Below are positions 1 to 8,992 of a stretch of 64,000 nt of DNA, piece by piece. Every line of letters starts with the position of its first letter. Within the stretch, counting starts at the first letter, position 1. The DNA is from Prevotella koreensis (GTDB lineage Bacteria; Bacteroidota; Bacteroidia; Bacteroidales; Bacteroidaceae). The stretch spans positions 1,564,539-1,628,538 of the forward strand of contig NZ_RYYU01000001.1 of NCBI RefSeq assembly GCF_003977605.1. The letters are read 5' to 3'. Both the position numbers and the translations under genes were made by a program. Below the pieces are notes generated by a model, which was not told the DNA's origin, did no database searches, and was given only the letters and a program-made list of their open reading frames with translations.

Positions 1-40
1 TCATCTGACAGCCGTATGTCTCAATAAAAAGTTTCTTCAT
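1..40 (-). CDS. miaB: MiaB tRNA methylthiotransferase, N-terminus only (partial)
   Basis: The reverse complement of the first 40 bases reads ATG and then MKKLFIETYGCQM, the characteristic start of MiaB. MiaB is the radical-SAM enzyme that makes ms2i6A37 in tRNA. The Cys in YGCQM is the first ligand of the N-terminal methylthiotransferase iron-sulfur cluster. Only 13 codons lie in the window and the rest runs off the left edge. The gene is divergent from the C10 protease gene and has a TACCTTTG -7 box just upstream. Thirteen residues are few, but the motif is distinctive. Confidence 0.8.
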   Translation of the reverse strand, partial: MKKLFIETYGCQM

Positions 41-58
41 CAGAATTTAATTTGGGTG

Positions 59-66
59 CAAAGGTA
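59..66 (-). promoter_or_regulatory. -7 promoter box for miaB
   Basis: On the minus strand this reads TACCTTTG, matching the Bacteroidota -7 consensus TAnnTTTG, about 20 bases before the miaB start codon. No clear -33 TTTG box is seen at the usual 19-21 base spacing. Confidence 0.5.
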
Positions 67-140
67 GTGAGAAAAAACCATTTTTTGTGTCAAAACATCA
101 AATTAAAATGTAAATATTACGGAGAATGAAAATATTATAT

Positions 141-148
141 TAATTTTG
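141..148 (+). promoter_or_regulatory. -7 promoter box for the C10 protease gene
   Basis: TAATTTTG matches the Bacteroidota -7 consensus. It lies 88 bases before the start codon and implies a leader of about 80 nt. The -33 region is not convincing. Confidence 0.45.
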
Positions 149-235
149 CACTCTGTCTGAAGAAAAACACACACCATGCCTTAATATGACGACATGACCC
201 ATGACAAACATAACCTAACTTAAATAATTTAACTT

Positions 236-3121
236 ATGAAAAAGACATTACCTATCTTGTTTCTACTGATGTCGATGCTGTCAGTATCTGTATTTGCGAA
301 AAAAGTGTCGCAGACAGAAGCACTGCAACTGGCACAGCGATTCCTCAACGCAAACATTTCGAGAGGCGCAAAGGCGAAACTGCTTGAAATTCCGCAACAT
401 CTGAACATAAGGCAGTCGCCGCGACAGGGCTACGCCCCTTATTACATATACAACGCGGGTAACGGAAAAGGCTTCGTAATCGTTTCGGGCGATGACGACG
501 TGGCTGATATTCTGGCCTACTCAACAGAGAGTTCGTTCAACTTTGAGAACGCACCCGACAACATCGTGGCATGGATGCAATTCTATGCCGACGTGATAGA
601 GAATGGCAATTACGAAACATCTGCGAACAGAAGATTTGCCAACGAACCGGGCACTCCTGTCATACACCCGTTGTTGGCAGGCACGGAATGGGGACAGGAT
701 GCGCCTTTCAACGGGAAATGCCCTACCTACAAGGACACCGACGGGAAAGAGGTGAACTACTACGTGGGCTGCGTTGCCACGGCAATGGCTCAGATAATGC
801 AGTTTCACAAATATCCGGAGCACGGAACAGGAACCTACACTTACACCTCGAACGTGGGACAACTGACTGCCGACTTCGGCTCTGCCACATACGACTGGAG
901 CAAGATGCCGCCGCGTCTTGAGAAAGACAATGCCGACGAAGAGCAGAACAACGCCGTGGCAACGCTGTGCAGCCATATCGGCATTTCGGTGAACATGACC
1001 TACATGCCCGGAGGCAGTGGCGCATACTCGCAGATGGTTACGGGAGCAATGACAAAGTTCTTCGGCTACGACAAAGGCATGAGTTATAAAGTGCGCGACT
1101 ATTACAGCACACCGGAGTGGATAAAGATGATAAAAGACGAACTGCAGGCCGGCCGCCCTGTTTATTACAGTGCGTCAAACGAGGACGGACAAGGAGGACA
1201 CGCTTTTGTGTGCGACGGATACGACTCTAACGATTTCGTGCACATCAACTGGGGGTGGTACGGAAAGAGCAACGGCTACTTCATGGTGAACGCAATGAAT
1301 CCTTACGATCTCGGCATCGGGGCAAATGGTGGCGGTTTCAACCTCGGACAGGAAATCATCGTTGGCATCAAGCCGGCCACGGCAGCAAACAAGAAGAGCG
1401 AATGGCCGGTGTATGGCTGCACACGTCTTGCGGTGTTTTCGTATGGTGTGACAGACATCAAGTATCAATACATGACGTTCATCGAGAACAACGACACCGA
1501 AAACTTCAAAGGAAAGGTCGCTGCGGTGCTCGAAAAGGACGGTCAGATAGTGAAAGTGCTTAAAGAAGACAACATCAGCATCAAAGGCGTTGACCCGGAA
1601 GCAAAGCAACTCGTCACCGCAATACAATATAAGATGCAGGACATCTCGGAAAAAGTGCCGGACGTTGCAGACGGACAATACCGCACAATGTTCGCAATCA
1701 AGCCCGAAGGAGAAACAAACTACACCGTACTTCGCCAGCCCAACTGTCTGCCGGCATACGCCGACGTGACCGTAAACAACGGAAAGATGACCGCAACGAT
1801 ACATACTCCGGAACCGGACGTTACGTTACTGGAGCAGATTACCACCGATGGCGACTTGTATGCAAAGGGTAGCGGCGCCTTCCACCTGAACATCAAGAAC
1901 AACAGCAACGACTTCTATTTGGGCAAAGTGATGCTGAAATTCACATCGGTGGACACTCCGGAGAAGTCGTATGTAGCCGGCGAGCAGGGTGGAGTTACCA
2001 ATCGCATCTACGACAACAGTGAGAAGGAAATAACAATGATAGTAAACCTCCCCGAAGAAATGCAACCGGGAATGTATCAGGTGACGGCTTTCGAGGACAA
2101 ACACGAGGCTCATCCGTTCAAGGATGATGTCGTAGGGAAAACGGTGGTAGAGGTGAAGGCTGCCGCAACAACGCCTGTCATAAGACAGACAAAACAGTAT
2201 GTATGGCTCGCTTCACCAAGTTACTCGCAGGAAGTGAAACAGGGCGAGAAGGTGTTGGCATCACAAGACGTGAGAAACTATGGTATCGCCGGAAGCGTTG
2301 GTATGCTGATGAAACTTGAAAAGGCCGATGACACAATGGTATCTTATCCCTTCATAATGTCGGAAGAGACGTTCAAAACGGGCGAGGCACGCAGCATTAA
2401 ATATTATAATACGGTCTATCCGGATCCGGGACAGTATAAGATAAGGACATACTATATCGCCGATGGCACAGAGAAAGCCGTGGAGGGAACTTTCGAAGAT
2501 TGCATAATAGACGTGAAGGAGAATCCCGAACTGGCTCTGGAATGCGAGCAATTCACGCTTCCCACACAAATGCAGAAAGGCGTGAAAGTGCCGTTCAGCG
2601 TCACAGTGAAAGCAAAACAGAACTTCACCCGCAAGTTCTATATCCGCATCAGGCAACTCACAGGAAAGGGCGGAGAGGCCATACACATCGAGTTCAACCT
2701 GAAGATGAAGGCCGGTGAGACAAAGACCATCACCAAGAACTACACTCCGGCTGTGGCTGATGGTAATTATATCATCATGATGGAGACACTGAAAGACAAG
2801 AATACGTTCGAGACGGTTGGCAAATACACGAACTACGGAAAGATATATACCATCGGTGGGGTGTCAGGAATTGACGAAAGCAAGGCCGTGGATGAGGATA
2901 TGCAAATCTCATTCCATGACAACGGACGCAACGTGACGATAGGACGTGACGGCGAGAAGGGCATTGCCGGAAAGGTGGAGGTGTTCAGTCTGTCAGGCGC
3001 AAAGGTGCTCTCTGTCGTACCGACATCCGAAACAATAAACCTGCCTTTGACCAATGGGGTCTATGTTCTGAAAGTAGAGACCGGGAAAGGGGTTGTTTCT
3101 CGGAAATTCATTGTAAGATAG
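236..3121 (+). CDS. C10 family (streptopain/interpain-like) secreted cysteine protease with T9SS C-terminal domain
   Basis: Papain-fold extracellular protease of the family that includes SpeB of Streptococcus and interpain A of Prevotella intermedia. Residues 1-21 form a Sec signal peptide. Residues about 22-130 resemble the Spi/propeptide inhibitor domain. The catalytic domain follows, with Cys179 in YYVGCVATAMAQIM and His322 in GGHAFVCDGY, then the INWGWYG strand typical of C10 enzymes. Residues about 390-870 are beta-rich and were not assigned. The last 70 or so residues have the T9SS type A pattern (VFSLSGAKV, LTNGVYVLKV, ending SRKFIVR), so outer-membrane secretion and surface attachment or release are expected. 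At 961 residues it is longer than SpeB because of the added C-terminal modules. Likely roles are host-protein degradation and nutrient acquisition (inferred). Confidence 0.9.
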   Translation: MKKTLPILFLLMSMLSVSVFAKKVSQTEALQLAQRFLNANISRGAKAKLLEIPQHLNIRQSPRQGYAPYYIYNAGNGKGFVIVSGDDDVADILAYSTESSFNFENAPDNIVAWMQFYADVIENGNYETSANRRFANEPGTPVIHPLLAGTEWGQDAPFNGKCPTYKDTDGKEVNYYVGCVATAMAQIMQFHKYPEHGTGTYTYTSNVGQLTADFGSATYDWSKMPPRLEKDNADEEQNNAVATLCSHIGISVNMTYMPGGSGAYSQMVTGAMTKFFGYDKGMSYKVRDYYSTPEWIKMIKDELQAGRPVYYSASNEDGQGGHAFVCDGYDSNDFVHINWGWYGKSNGYFMVNAMNPYDLGIGANGGGFNLGQEIIVGIKPATAANKKSEWPVYGCTRLAVFSYGVTDIKYQYMTFIENNDTENFKGKVAAVLEKDGQIVKVLKEDNISIKGVDPEAKQLVTAIQYKMQDISEKVPDVADGQYRTMFAIKPEGETNYTVLRQPNCLPAYADVTVNNGKMTATIHTPEPDVTLLEQITTDGDLYAKGSGAFHLNIKNNSNDFYLGKVMLKFTSVDTPEKSYVAGEQGGVTNRIYDNSEKEITMIVNLPEEMQPGMYQVTAFEDKHEAHPFKDDVVGKTVVEVKAAATTPVIRQTKQYVWLASPSYSQEVKQGEKVLASQDVRNYGIAGSVGMLMKLEKADDTMVSYPFIMSEETFKTGEARSIKYYNTVYPDPGQYKIRTYYIADGTEKAVEGTFEDCIIDVKENPELALECEQFTLPTQMQKGVKVPFSVTVKAKQNFTRKFYIRIRQLTGKGGEAIHIEFNLKMKAGETKTITKNYTPAVADGNYIIMMETLKDKNTFETVGKYTNYGKIYTIGGVSGIDESKAVDEDMQISFHDNGRNVTIGRDGEKGIAGKVEVFSLSGAKVLSVVPTSETINLPLTNGVYVLKVETGKGVVSRKFIVR

Positions 3122-3235
3122 TGGACAGAAAGACACAAATGTTTTTGACAGAAAGACATAAGAGTTTTTGACAGAAAGACAGAAAGTTTTAGGACAAAAA
3201 GACAAAAAAGACATAAGGTTGAAGACCCAAAAAGA
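3122..3235. repeat. Intergenic GACAGAAAGACA-rich repeat, copy 1
   Basis: Right after the protease stop codon, variants of GACAGAAAGACA recur at short intervals, ending in GACAAAAAGACAAAAAAGAC. Related sequence in the opposite orientation occurs at 5521-5645 and 20082-20165. No open frame explains it. It looks like a dispersed intergenic repeat of this genome. Confidence 0.6.
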
Positions 3236-3353
3236 GGAAATGAAATGACAAAGAGGCTTAATAAAAGCATGAGACTGATGCAATGATAACATGGATTCGC
3301 CGCGATGATAATGCGCAATCAGAATCAAGATGATATTAAGCGGCACAACAAAA

Positions 3354-3392
3354 CAGGCGAAATTGGTGAGCAATTTCGCCTGTTTTACTTTT
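3354..3392 (+). terminator. Intrinsic terminator after the C10 protease region
   Basis: A perfect 12-bp stem (CAGGCGAAATTG, loop GTGAG, CAATTTCGCCTG) is followed by TTTTACTTTT. The right arm also belongs to the CAATTTCGCC repeat family described for 3371-3432. Confidence 0.7.
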
Positions 3393-3432
3393 CAATCTCG
3401 CCCATTTTGGTCTGCAATTTCGCCCAATTTGA
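3371..3432. repeat. CAATTTCGCCCAATTTG intergenic repeat, locus 1
   Basis: Three spaced versions of a motif close to CAATTTCGCCCAATTTG lie in this stretch. The same motif recurs at 35470-35560 and 59870-59935, each time beyond gene 3' ends. From 3433 to 3776 no gene was recognised; the stretch is AT-rich and presumably holds the promoter of the next gene, but no clean TAnnTTTG box was found. Confidence 0.55.
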
Positions 3433-3776
3433 AATCACATTAACCCAAATCGGCCATCAGAATCATTGACTACGTTAGTTCGGGATAATATCTTTTAAAA
3501 AAGAGTTCTAACAGTATCGTTTTTCCCACAGATAACGGTAATGCTTCCGAAATTCGCCGTATTCATAAAATATATTAAAAAGAACAAAATAAAAACGTTT
3601 GTAAAGAAATTATTATTATCTTCACATCGAATATTTAAAACAATCACAGTTAAGAAAAAGCACACGAACAGCAAATATTGTTTAACTAATAGTTGACTAA
3701 TCTTTAATATTAACACAAATGCCCACGCCTCTGTAAGCATTCCCCGGAAGGGGTAAAGGAGAGAGGCATTAACAAC

Positions 3777-5195
3777 ATGAAAAATAAGAATTTACTTTTA
3801 GCAGTTCTTACCGCAATGGCGGCATTATGGACTACCGGTGCGAACGCACAGACAGATTACAAGTACAGTTTCGAAGGAGATGTGATCGCTGACGGATGGA
3901 GAGTGGAGACAACAAACTACTCGGAAACATGGAATCAGGATGTTTCAACAACGTTTACATCCCCTCACGATGGGAAGAAGCAGATGTGCTTGCATTGGTC
4001 TTACAGCAAGCAAGACGAAAGGCTTGTTTCGCCCGAAATTAAACTCGGAAACAATGCAACTCTTACGTTTTGGAATTATATTAGCGATTACGATGTGACT
4101 AATGGTTCATTTTACAAAGTGGAAATATCCACAGACAACGGAGCAACATGGAACGAGTTATGGAGTGTTACCAAAGGAAACAAATATGAGAGCGCAATAA
4201 CGTTAGATCTCGGTGCATACTCGGGAGAAACCGTGAATATCTCATGGCATGCATACGATAATAACGGAAATGGGCTTTACTATGCTTGGTGCATCGATGA
4301 CGTAACGGTTAGCAACGTTGAGTCTTTATGTGACGTGGTGCTGGAGAGTTACAAGGGCAAAAAAACACAGGTCATCAATGTGGTAAAAGAAAAGTTGGGC
4401 ATAGGATACGATGCCGCAAAAAATCTTGTGGAAAGCGCCCCCTGCATATTGAAAAAGTTAACCACGATGGATGATGCCAAGGATTTCGCCAATGCAATCA
4501 AAGCTGCGGGAGGACAGGCCAAAATGACACCGTCGGGAATGTACGACCCTGAGTTCGTTTCTCTGTTCGAAAGTTTCGAGGAAGAAGGGATACCCGAAGG
4601 ATGGACAACCGTGGATGCGGACAATGACGGACGGGCATGGGAAATAATAAATAAAGAAGGAACTTGGATAATTCCTTTGTTCGGTAAACAAGTAATCAGT
4701 AGTTGGTCATGGAATGGCGAAGCATTTGACCCTGACAACTATTTAATATCTCCGTTGCTTTCAGATGCCGCAGAGTTAAATTATTGGTTTGCCATGCATG
4801 TAAACTTTCCGGATCACTATAAGGTAGTTGTCTCAACAACAGGTAATGATATTGCTGATTTCACGCAAGTGCTGATAGACGAGAAACCGGAAGGACTAGT
4901 AAAAATTGGCAGTGCAAATCAATCAATATGGTATGAGCGGACTCTGCCTCTGCCTGCCGGAACAAAGTATGTTGCATTCAGACACTGCGACAGCAAAGAC
5001 AACAATTACATCCTGATTGACAACGTCAGAATAATAAAAGGTACCGCCACGGGCATAGAGACGGTAACGTCCGATAACAAGACCGTTGCACGGAAAGGCA
5101 TATACAACATCAACGGAATGAAGATGGACGGAGAATGGGAGAGTATGCCTAAGGGAGTGTATGTCGTTGACGGTAAGAAGAAGGTAAAGAACTGA
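3777..5195 (+). CDS. Secreted cleaved-adhesin/choice-of-anchor J protein with an internal L7/L12-like domain and T9SS tail
   Basis: Residues 1-24 are a signal peptide (cut after ANA). Two jelly-roll modules of the cleaved adhesin/choice-of-anchor J type follow, at about 26-180 and 262-420. Each starts with an SFE...GW strand and ends with a DDV or DNV strand (CIDDVTVSN; ILIDNVRII). Between them, residues 185-250 closely resemble the C-terminal domain of ribosomal protein L7/L12: a CDVVL strand, a GIGYDAAKNLVESAP helix-turn (E. coli L7/L12 has AKDLVESAP), then DDAKDFANAIKAAGGQAKM. The last 50 or so residues are a short T9SS-type tail (GIYNINGMKM, MPKGVYVVDGKKKV). The protein is probably exported and surface-associated. 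Its ligand is unknown. Confidence 0.8.
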   Translation: MKNKNLLLAVLTAMAALWTTGANAQTDYKYSFEGDVIADGWRVETTNYSETWNQDVSTTFTSPHDGKKQMCLHWSYSKQDERLVSPEIKLGNNATLTFWNYISDYDVTNGSFYKVEISTDNGATWNELWSVTKGNKYESAITLDLGAYSGETVNISWHAYDNNGNGLYYAWCIDDVTVSNVESLCDVVLESYKGKKTQVINVVKEKLGIGYDAAKNLVESAPCILKKLTTMDDAKDFANAIKAAGGQAKMTPSGMYDPEFVSLFESFEEEGIPEGWTTVDADNDGRAWEIINKEGTWIIPLFGKQVISSWSWNGEAFDPDNYLISPLLSDAAELNYWFAMHVNFPDHYKVVVSTTGNDIADFTQVLIDEKPEGLVKIGSANQSIWYERTLPLPAGTKYVAFRHCDSKDNNYILIDNVRIIKGTATGIETVTSDNKTVARKGIYNINGMKMDGEWESMPKGVYVVDGKKKVKN

Positions 5196-5200
5196 TATTA

Positions 5201-5296
5201 AGTGTGCGCAGTGAGGCAAAACATGCCTCGCGTGCGCATCACAATCAACGATAATGAGGGGGCACTTCACAAACAGATACCCCCTCATTACTTGTT
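5201..5296 (+). terminator. Tandem hairpins ending in an intrinsic terminator
   Basis: The first hairpin pairs about 5203-5216 with 5225-5238 (GTGAGGC against GCCTCGC, outer TGCGCA arms, one internal loop). The second is a perfect 11-bp stem, TAATGAGGGGG at 5252-5262 and CCCCCTCATTA at 5280-5290, followed by CTTGTTTTGG. It lies directly after the adhesin gene and is its probable transcription end. Confidence 0.65.
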
Positions 5297-5364
5297 TTGG
5301 TTTGTGCAGCAAGGTTGCTTATTTGTTTTCAATAATATAGAATTTAGAAAACATCTTGTTGACG

Positions 5365-5520
5365 CGAGTTCGTTCGATTGTTTAGCAAATGGCCGACGTT
5401 TCATCGAAGGCGTAGCAGGCTACGACGAGATGTAATGTCTGCACATTTGCCAACAAGCGGACTAAAATAGTAGGGAAGCACCAAATCAATAGCAACTCTA
5501 AGCAAATGAGTTTTAATAAC
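5365..5520. repeat. Approx. 155-bp intergenic repeat with a hairpin core, copy 1
   Basis: This sequence is repeated with moderate divergence at 35266-35425. Shared blocks include GACGTTTCATCGAAGGCGTA, GATGTAATG, AGTAGGGAAGCA and CTAAGCAAATG. The core folds on itself: GCAAATG at the left pairs with CATTTGC at the right, and CGTAGC pairs with GCTACG at the tip with a 2-base loop. No gene is present, and it may be a small non-autonomous element. Confidence 0.6.
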
Positions 5521-5645
5521 CGATTGCGGTTTAACCTTATATCCTTTTCGTTTAACCTTATGTTCTTTTTGTCTTTTTGTCCTCAAACTTTCTGTCTTTA
5601 TGTCGCCTCCATTATGTCTTTCTGTCCAAACCATTACACAAAGAT
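5521..5645. repeat. Pyrimidine-rich intergenic repeat, copy 2 (left flank of the Rhs island)
   Basis: It contains GATTGCGGTTTAACCTTAT, GTCTTTTTGTCCTCAAACTT, TCTGTC runs and ends CCATTACACAAAGATG. A second copy in the same orientation lies at 20082-20165, beyond the last immunity gene, so the two bracket the whole Rhs island. A related inverted copy lies at 3122-3235. From 5646 to 5928 no gene or clear promoter was found. Confidence 0.65.
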
Positions 5646-5928
5646 GTGAATTCAAATTAGAAGTGCAACAAAGTGTGTGTTAATATTTTCTAAAAAATAG
5701 ATCTTTTCGCCGAAACATGTACGTATTTCTGATTTTATTTGTATCTTAGCCATGTCTTTCGGAATTTTGTTTGACATCTTATGTGGCCTAAGTCAATTGA
5801 AATTTCCTGCATGACATAATACCGCGCGATGTATCGTTGCTCAATAACTTATGAAAATTATTAAATCAAAGTGCTGCTTAATTAAAGATAATGAAAAACT
5901 CCCCAGTAATTATTTACAAGGAATATAA

Positions 5929-6726
5929 TACAACGGCAAGGAACTCGAACGTCAAATCGGTCTCGACATATACGACTATGGGGCAAGACGCTACGATGCC
6001 GCCACCTGCCGCTTCACCACGATGGATCCGCTGGCGGAGAAATATTACTCCACAAGTCCTTATGCGTATTGTGTGAATAATCCGATGCGGTTTGTCGATT
6101 CGGATGGTAGAGAATGGAAGAATACGCAAGACAAAGAAATTGCAACGCGATTGCAAGAAAAAGTTGCCGATCGTGATAAATCATTGGCAGAACAAGAACA
6201 AAAAATAAATGCACAAATTAATACAATAGGAAATAATACGAAATTAAGTGTAGAGAAGAGAGACAAACAGATAACCAAACAGCAAGAAAAATTAGAAGAT
6301 GTGCAGATGCAAAGAAAACTTTTATCTAATCTATACAAAGGTATAACACAATTAGGTGAATCTAAAACTGTCTATACTTTTAATACTGTTAAATCGGGGA
6401 CAACTGCAACTTTATCTTCTTTAACAGACGGGACTGTTGTTATAAATAATTATGGTACAATAGGTAGCAGGGCACACGAAGTTACTCATGCTATTCAGTA
6501 TGATAATGGCAAAATAACATTCAATATATTAGGCACTAATAATACCCGAATGCAAAATCCGGATATGTTGGAGAGACTGTCCTATATGACAGAATATTCA
6601 ATTACAAATGGAATTGTCCCGGCTTCTACTGCAGGGTCTCCTCGTACAGTTTTTGGAATAAATCGTGAATGGTTATGGGGAATAAAAGATCCAAATACAG
6701 GAATTTACATATATACCAAATTATAG
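5929..6726 (+). CDS. Rhs cassette A: 5'-truncated Rhs tip fused to an HExxH metallopeptidase-like toxin
   Basis: The frame opens at 5929 right after a TAA with YNGKELERQIGLDIYDYGAR, the end of the RHS-repeat-associated core, so this copy has no N-terminus. The first in-frame ATG is 6022 (MDPLAEK), giving 234 residues. The constant tip ends at FVDSDGREW. The variable part has a charged, probably coiled-coil helix (roughly residues 45-110 from Met 6022) and then RAHEVTHAIQYD, a zincin HExxH motif (HEVTH), followed by a YMTEYSI helix. It is probably a peptidase toxin. With no promoter or signal visible, expression would need recombination onto a complete Rhs gene or read-through. A lipoprotein gene lies 5 bases downstream. 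Confidence 0.7.
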   Translation, partial: YNGKELERQIGLDIYDYGARRYDAATCRFTTMDPLAEKYYSTSPYAYCVNNPMRFVDSDGREWKNTQDKEIATRLQEKVADRDKSLAEQEQKINAQINTIGNNTKLSVEKRDKQITKQQEKLEDVQMQRKLLSNLYKGITQLGESKTVYTFNTVKSGTTATLSSLTDGTVVINNYGTIGSRAHEVTHAIQYDNGKITFNILGTNNTRMQNPDMLERLSYMTEYSITNGIVPASTAGSPRTVFGINREWLWGIKDPNTGIYIYTKL

Positions 6727-6731
6727 ATGAT

Positions 6732-7424
6732 ATGCAGTTAACATTAAAATCAGTATTGTTATTTTGGGGAGTTTCGTTATTTTGTTCTTGTCAAATTCAA
6801 CAAAATGTATTTGGAAAATATACGGTAATTCAACGAGGAAAATATCCTGAGATTATCCCTATTACTCTTTGTATTGAATTAAATAGCGACAGTACATTCT
6901 CTTATAACTATCGGAATGGTTTTCGCGGAGAAAATTCGGCAGGATTTTGGAGGAAGGATGAAGACAACAAACGAGTTATAATAAATAGTTCTATACAAGA
7001 CATTCAAAACATCCCTATTGTCGTAACAGAAATGAAAAGTAACAACAATTCATTACCCGTATTTGTTTTTGATAATCCCTTGAAATTAGATACTTCGGTA
7101 AAATGGGTATTGAACGTGAATGATACAGATTATCCCCTAAATACTGACAGTTTGGTATTGGAGAAAGAAATTGTTGTTGAAAACTTTCATTTAACAGGAT
7201 ATATAGCACTCGAAGATAGTACATACGGCATAGTACCTTTCCCGTTGCAAAATACCATACAAAGCGAAAGGTATAAAGTAAAGAACAAATGCAATAATTT
7301 GTATCATATCTCTTTCTCTCAATTATTTGATAATAATATATTCCATTACAAACCATTGCAGGACAGTTTGAAGTTAAATGGAAACACATTGTTTTTTAAG
7401 GGAATAAAATTGAAAAAGAAATAA
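6732..7424 (+). CDS. Putative immunity lipoprotein of cassette A
   Basis: The start at 6732 was preferred to an in-frame codon at 6669 because it follows the toxin stop by 5 bases and gives a clean lipoprotein signal (hydrophobic run ending LFCSCQ, lipobox Cys about residue 17). The 230-residue product is beta-rich and AT-rich in codon use. No family was recognised. Its position directly after a toxin tip and its envelope targeting suggest it protects against cassette A toxin at the cell surface or in the periplasm (inference). Confidence 0.6.
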   Translation: MQLTLKSVLLFWGVSLFCSCQIQQNVFGKYTVIQRGKYPEIIPITLCIELNSDSTFSYNYRNGFRGENSAGFWRKDEDNKRVIINSSIQDIQNIPIVVTEMKSNNNSLPVFVFDNPLKLDTSVKWVLNVNDTDYPLNTDSLVLEKEIVVENFHLTGYIALEDSTYGIVPFPLQNTIQSERYKVKNKCNNLYHISFSQLFDNNIFHYKPLQDSLKLNGNTLFFKGIKLKKK

Positions 7425-7607
7425 AACTCCGTGAATTCGATATAAGCTCTATGCAATTAGTCTGTTTTTATAAATGATTTCTATGTTCATTGATGGTTTC
7501 TTCGGCAATAAATCGGAGGCATTGCTCGTACATATGGAAAAGTTGAGACTAATAAAACTCTTTTGAGATTATAATTATCCCGAACTAGCATATGTTTTTT
7601 TAAAGAT

Positions 7608-8372
7608 TTGAACAAGGAAATTTGCAAAATAGAATATAATGTGCTAAATTTGCCACAGAAAGTTACGATGTCTAATAACAGATTTGTGAAATACAAATAC
7701 AGCGCGACAGGCGACAAACTACAGGCCATTTACAGCGTGAGCGGACTGAAATTGATTCAGCCCATGAGCGAAGTAATGTCAGACCGTTCAGGAAATGACG
7801 GCACCCTTTCATCGTCTGATATAAATTTGGGCGCGTCGTTTTCCGACTCTCTCATAACCCCATATCCGTCGGAATCAAATCAAAACATATATGGCCTTCC
7901 TGTGTTGGACTACTGCGGTAATATCGTTTACAGTGACAAGGAGCCCGTTAAGATTCTTTTTGACGGAGGATATGTCAGTATCAAGAAGGGTGTCCCCACT
8001 TACCATTTCTTCCTTCGCGATCATCTCGGCAACGTACGTGTGGTTGCAGACGCTAATGGTAAATTGGAGGAACGCAACGACTATTACCCTTTCGGTGGTC
8101 TGATGGGTAAGGGCTTGAACGGCGATTTTCAATCCTATAAATACAACGGAAAGGAACTCGAACGTCAAATCGGTCTCGACATTTATGACTATGGGGCACG
8201 GCGCTACGATGCCGCCACCTGCCGCTTCACTACGATGGATCCACTGGCGGAGAAATATTACTCCACAAGTCCTTATGCGTATTGTGTGAATGATCCGGTG
8301 CGGTTTGTCGATACTGATGGGAAATGGGTAGAAGATGCTAATGGGAATCTTGTAGCAGAAAAAAGGAGATAA
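7608..8372 (+). CDS. Rhs cassette B: Rhs core fragment cut off by a frameshift
   Basis: The frame is open from 7575 but has no ATG; homology to other Rhs copies begins at AAAGATTTGAAC (about 7602). The product holds the last YD-type repeat (KIEYNVLNLPQKV), the FLRDHLGNVRVVAD and NDYYPFGG core motifs, and the tip YDYGARRYDAATCRFTTMDP. It is nearly identical at DNA level to 10350-11063 in cassette C except for a short variable stretch after SDINLGAS. It ends early at VAEKRR because of one extra A in the run at 8359-8364; without it the frame would read VAEKGDNAWTLAKY into the toxin. Confidence 0.7.
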   Translation: MNKEICKIEYNVLNLPQKVTMSNNRFVKYKYSATGDKLQAIYSVSGLKLIQPMSEVMSDRSGNDGTLSSSDINLGASFSDSLITPYPSESNQNIYGLPVLDYCGNIVYSDKEPVKILFDGGYVSIKKGVPTYHFFLRDHLGNVRVVADANGKLEERNDYYPFGGLMGKGLNGDFQSYKYNGKELERQIGLDIYDYGARRYDAATCRFTTMDPLAEKYYSTSPYAYCVNDPVRFVDTDGKWVEDANGNLVAEKRR

Positions 8373-8988
8373 TGCATGGACTTTGGCTAAATATCTTAAT
8401 ACATCTGCCGAAATCTCAACAAAAATGTTAAATTGTCAGGGATATTCTATAAATGAGGAAGGTATTTTGAATTTAAAAGTTGGTGATATTTTCAAAGTCG
8501 AACGAGAAAGTCCTAAACCCAAAGAAAGAATGGATTTAGGATTCTTAGGAAATAATATAAGAAAAAGAGCTGGTTCTGAATTTAGTAAAAACTTATTTGA
8601 GAATTATTGGAATGGAAATGGAGATTTTGAATTATCGGGGGAGAGATTTGCAGGTATTTTGCTTTATGTAAAAGAGAATGCTCCCAAATATTCAAATCAG
8701 ATGCCTGCCATTTTTATAGATGCCAATAATGGAAAAGTTGTAGGCCATGGTACTAAAAGAGTTGTTAGTTTTTATTCAAGTTCTGAATATGATAAAGCTT
8801 TCGGCACTGCAACCTTATATTATAATTCTAAAGGTAATATAATTGGCTTCTTTGACCATTATGATTTTGACTCGAAACCATGGGGTGAAAGAAGTGTTAA
8901 AAATGAACTTATAACAAGAGCAGTAGAAACATTTTCCCCTTCAGAGGCTAAGGATTTTAAGATTAGATATGGATATTCGAAAAGATAG
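8365..8988 (+). pseudogene. Rhs cassette B toxin domain, out of frame with its Rhs tip
   Basis: This frame continues without a stop from GGA at 8365 (GDNAWTLAKYLNTS...) for 207 codons and would be the C-terminal toxin if the A-run at 8359-8364 were one base shorter. It has no good start codon of its own; the first in-frame ATG is 8425. Visible features are an NGKVVGHGTKRVV stretch and the C-terminal motif FFDHYDFDSKPWGERSVKNE. The D-x-Y-D-F pattern followed by a basic residue faintly recalls the active-site region of colicin M-type lipid II phosphatases, but the usual HR pair is not obvious. A lipoprotein immunity candidate follows after 4 bases. Confidence 0.65.
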
Positions 8989-8992
8989 ATTT

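Noticed and set aside
3433..3776. 81-codon minus-strand frame at 3495-3740
   Set aside because: AT-rich spacer with hydrophobic low-complexity translation, no promoter and no family resemblance.
5891..6076. 61-codon frame at the start of the Rhs island
   Set aside because: It reads the conserved Rhs tip in the wrong frame; the Rhs frame is the one opening at 5929.
8359..8364. Programmed ribosomal frameshifting to join Rhs tip and toxin
   Set aside because: A simple A6 run without a stimulatory structure, and similar breaks of opposite sign in T6 and A5 runs of other cassettes, fit mutation or phase variation better than one programmed signal.
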